Origin: Neolewinella persica DSM 23188
GTDB lineage: Bacteria > Bacteroidota > Bacteroidia > Chitinophagales > Saprospiraceae
Assembly: GCF_000373105.1 (NCBI RefSeq)
Contig: NZ_KB890428.1
Span: forward strand, 48,728 to 112,727
DNA length: 64,000 nucleotides
Direction of reading: 5' to 3'
A program made the translations under genes and the position numbers. The stretch's first letter is position 1. Each line of letters begins with the position of its first letter. The notes under the pieces are model-generated. The model did no database searches, was not told the origin of the DNA, and worked only from the letters and a program-made list of their open reading frames with translations. Shown one piece after another: positions 63,962 through 64,000 of the stretch.

Positions 63962-64000
63962 TTACTTAACCACCACCATCTTCTTAGAAGCGGTGAACTC
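63962..64000 (-). CDS. C-terminal end of a gene, T9SS sorting-domain-like
   Basis: The last 12 codons before a TAA at 63962 encode EFTASKKMVVVK. This is the usual ending of a type A T9SS sorting domain (a strand with KKMVVVK). The rest of the gene lies beyond the window. A terminator follows at the expected distance, which supports the frame. The identity of the full protein is unknown. Confidence 0.6.
   Translation of the reverse strand, partial: EFTASKKMVVVK

Overview
The window reads as chromosomal DNA of a Bacteroidota bacterium, most likely of the Saprospiria/Lewinella type. The evidence is a SusC/SusD pair, a type IX secretion (T9SS) sorting domain, very long SdrD B-like and Ig-like surface proteins, a futalosine-route menaquinone enzyme, a TPR/LuxR one-component regulator and several TAnnTTTG-type -7 promoter elements. 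I see no tRNA, rRNA, CRISPR array, transposase or phage gene.

Layout. 1-7.3 kb (minus strand) holds a susC-susD nutrient uptake pair, then a terminator, a secreted protein of unknown function and an M14 zinc carboxypeptidase cut by the window edge; the set suggests peptide or oligomer import. 7.3-17.3 kb is housekeeping: exonuclease III, cysteine desulfurase, acyl-CoA thioesterase, a sugar isomerase-like lipoprotein, futalosine hydrolase, a DUF2254 membrane protein whose stop codon lies in an 18-unit 9-bp repeat, a beta-barrel protein and an ABC exporter pair. 17.7-24 kb holds mnmA, then a compact plus-strand cluster: a Crp/Fnr-like regulator, a Pycsar-effector-like membrane protein (DUF5706/PycTM) and a 1248-residue protein that joins a calcineurin-type phosphoesterase, a kinase-like middle segment and an Omp85/BamA barrel. 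24-27 kb holds an HpaI-type aldolase, homogentisate dioxygenase and a patatin lipase.

27.7-64 kb is an accessory surface-protein region. Three giant secreted proteins (1642, 3777 and 3720 residues) and a 1447-residue T9SS protein flank a TPR-transmembrane-LuxR regulator. Four promoter regions here share a 21-bp direct-repeat box. Two giant genes also share a ~145-nt leader with a covarying hairpin, and several genes share a start-region motif that makes short overlapping upstream ORFs. The simplest reading is a regulon controlled by the local regulator, but this is inference. The right edge holds the last codons of another gene that resembles a T9SS C-terminus.

Across the window a family of ~95-bp inverted-repeat elements (arms built on GCGGCCGCAGGTGC) occurs in three complete copies and several half or decayed copies. 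One arm sequence also lies inside a coding region.
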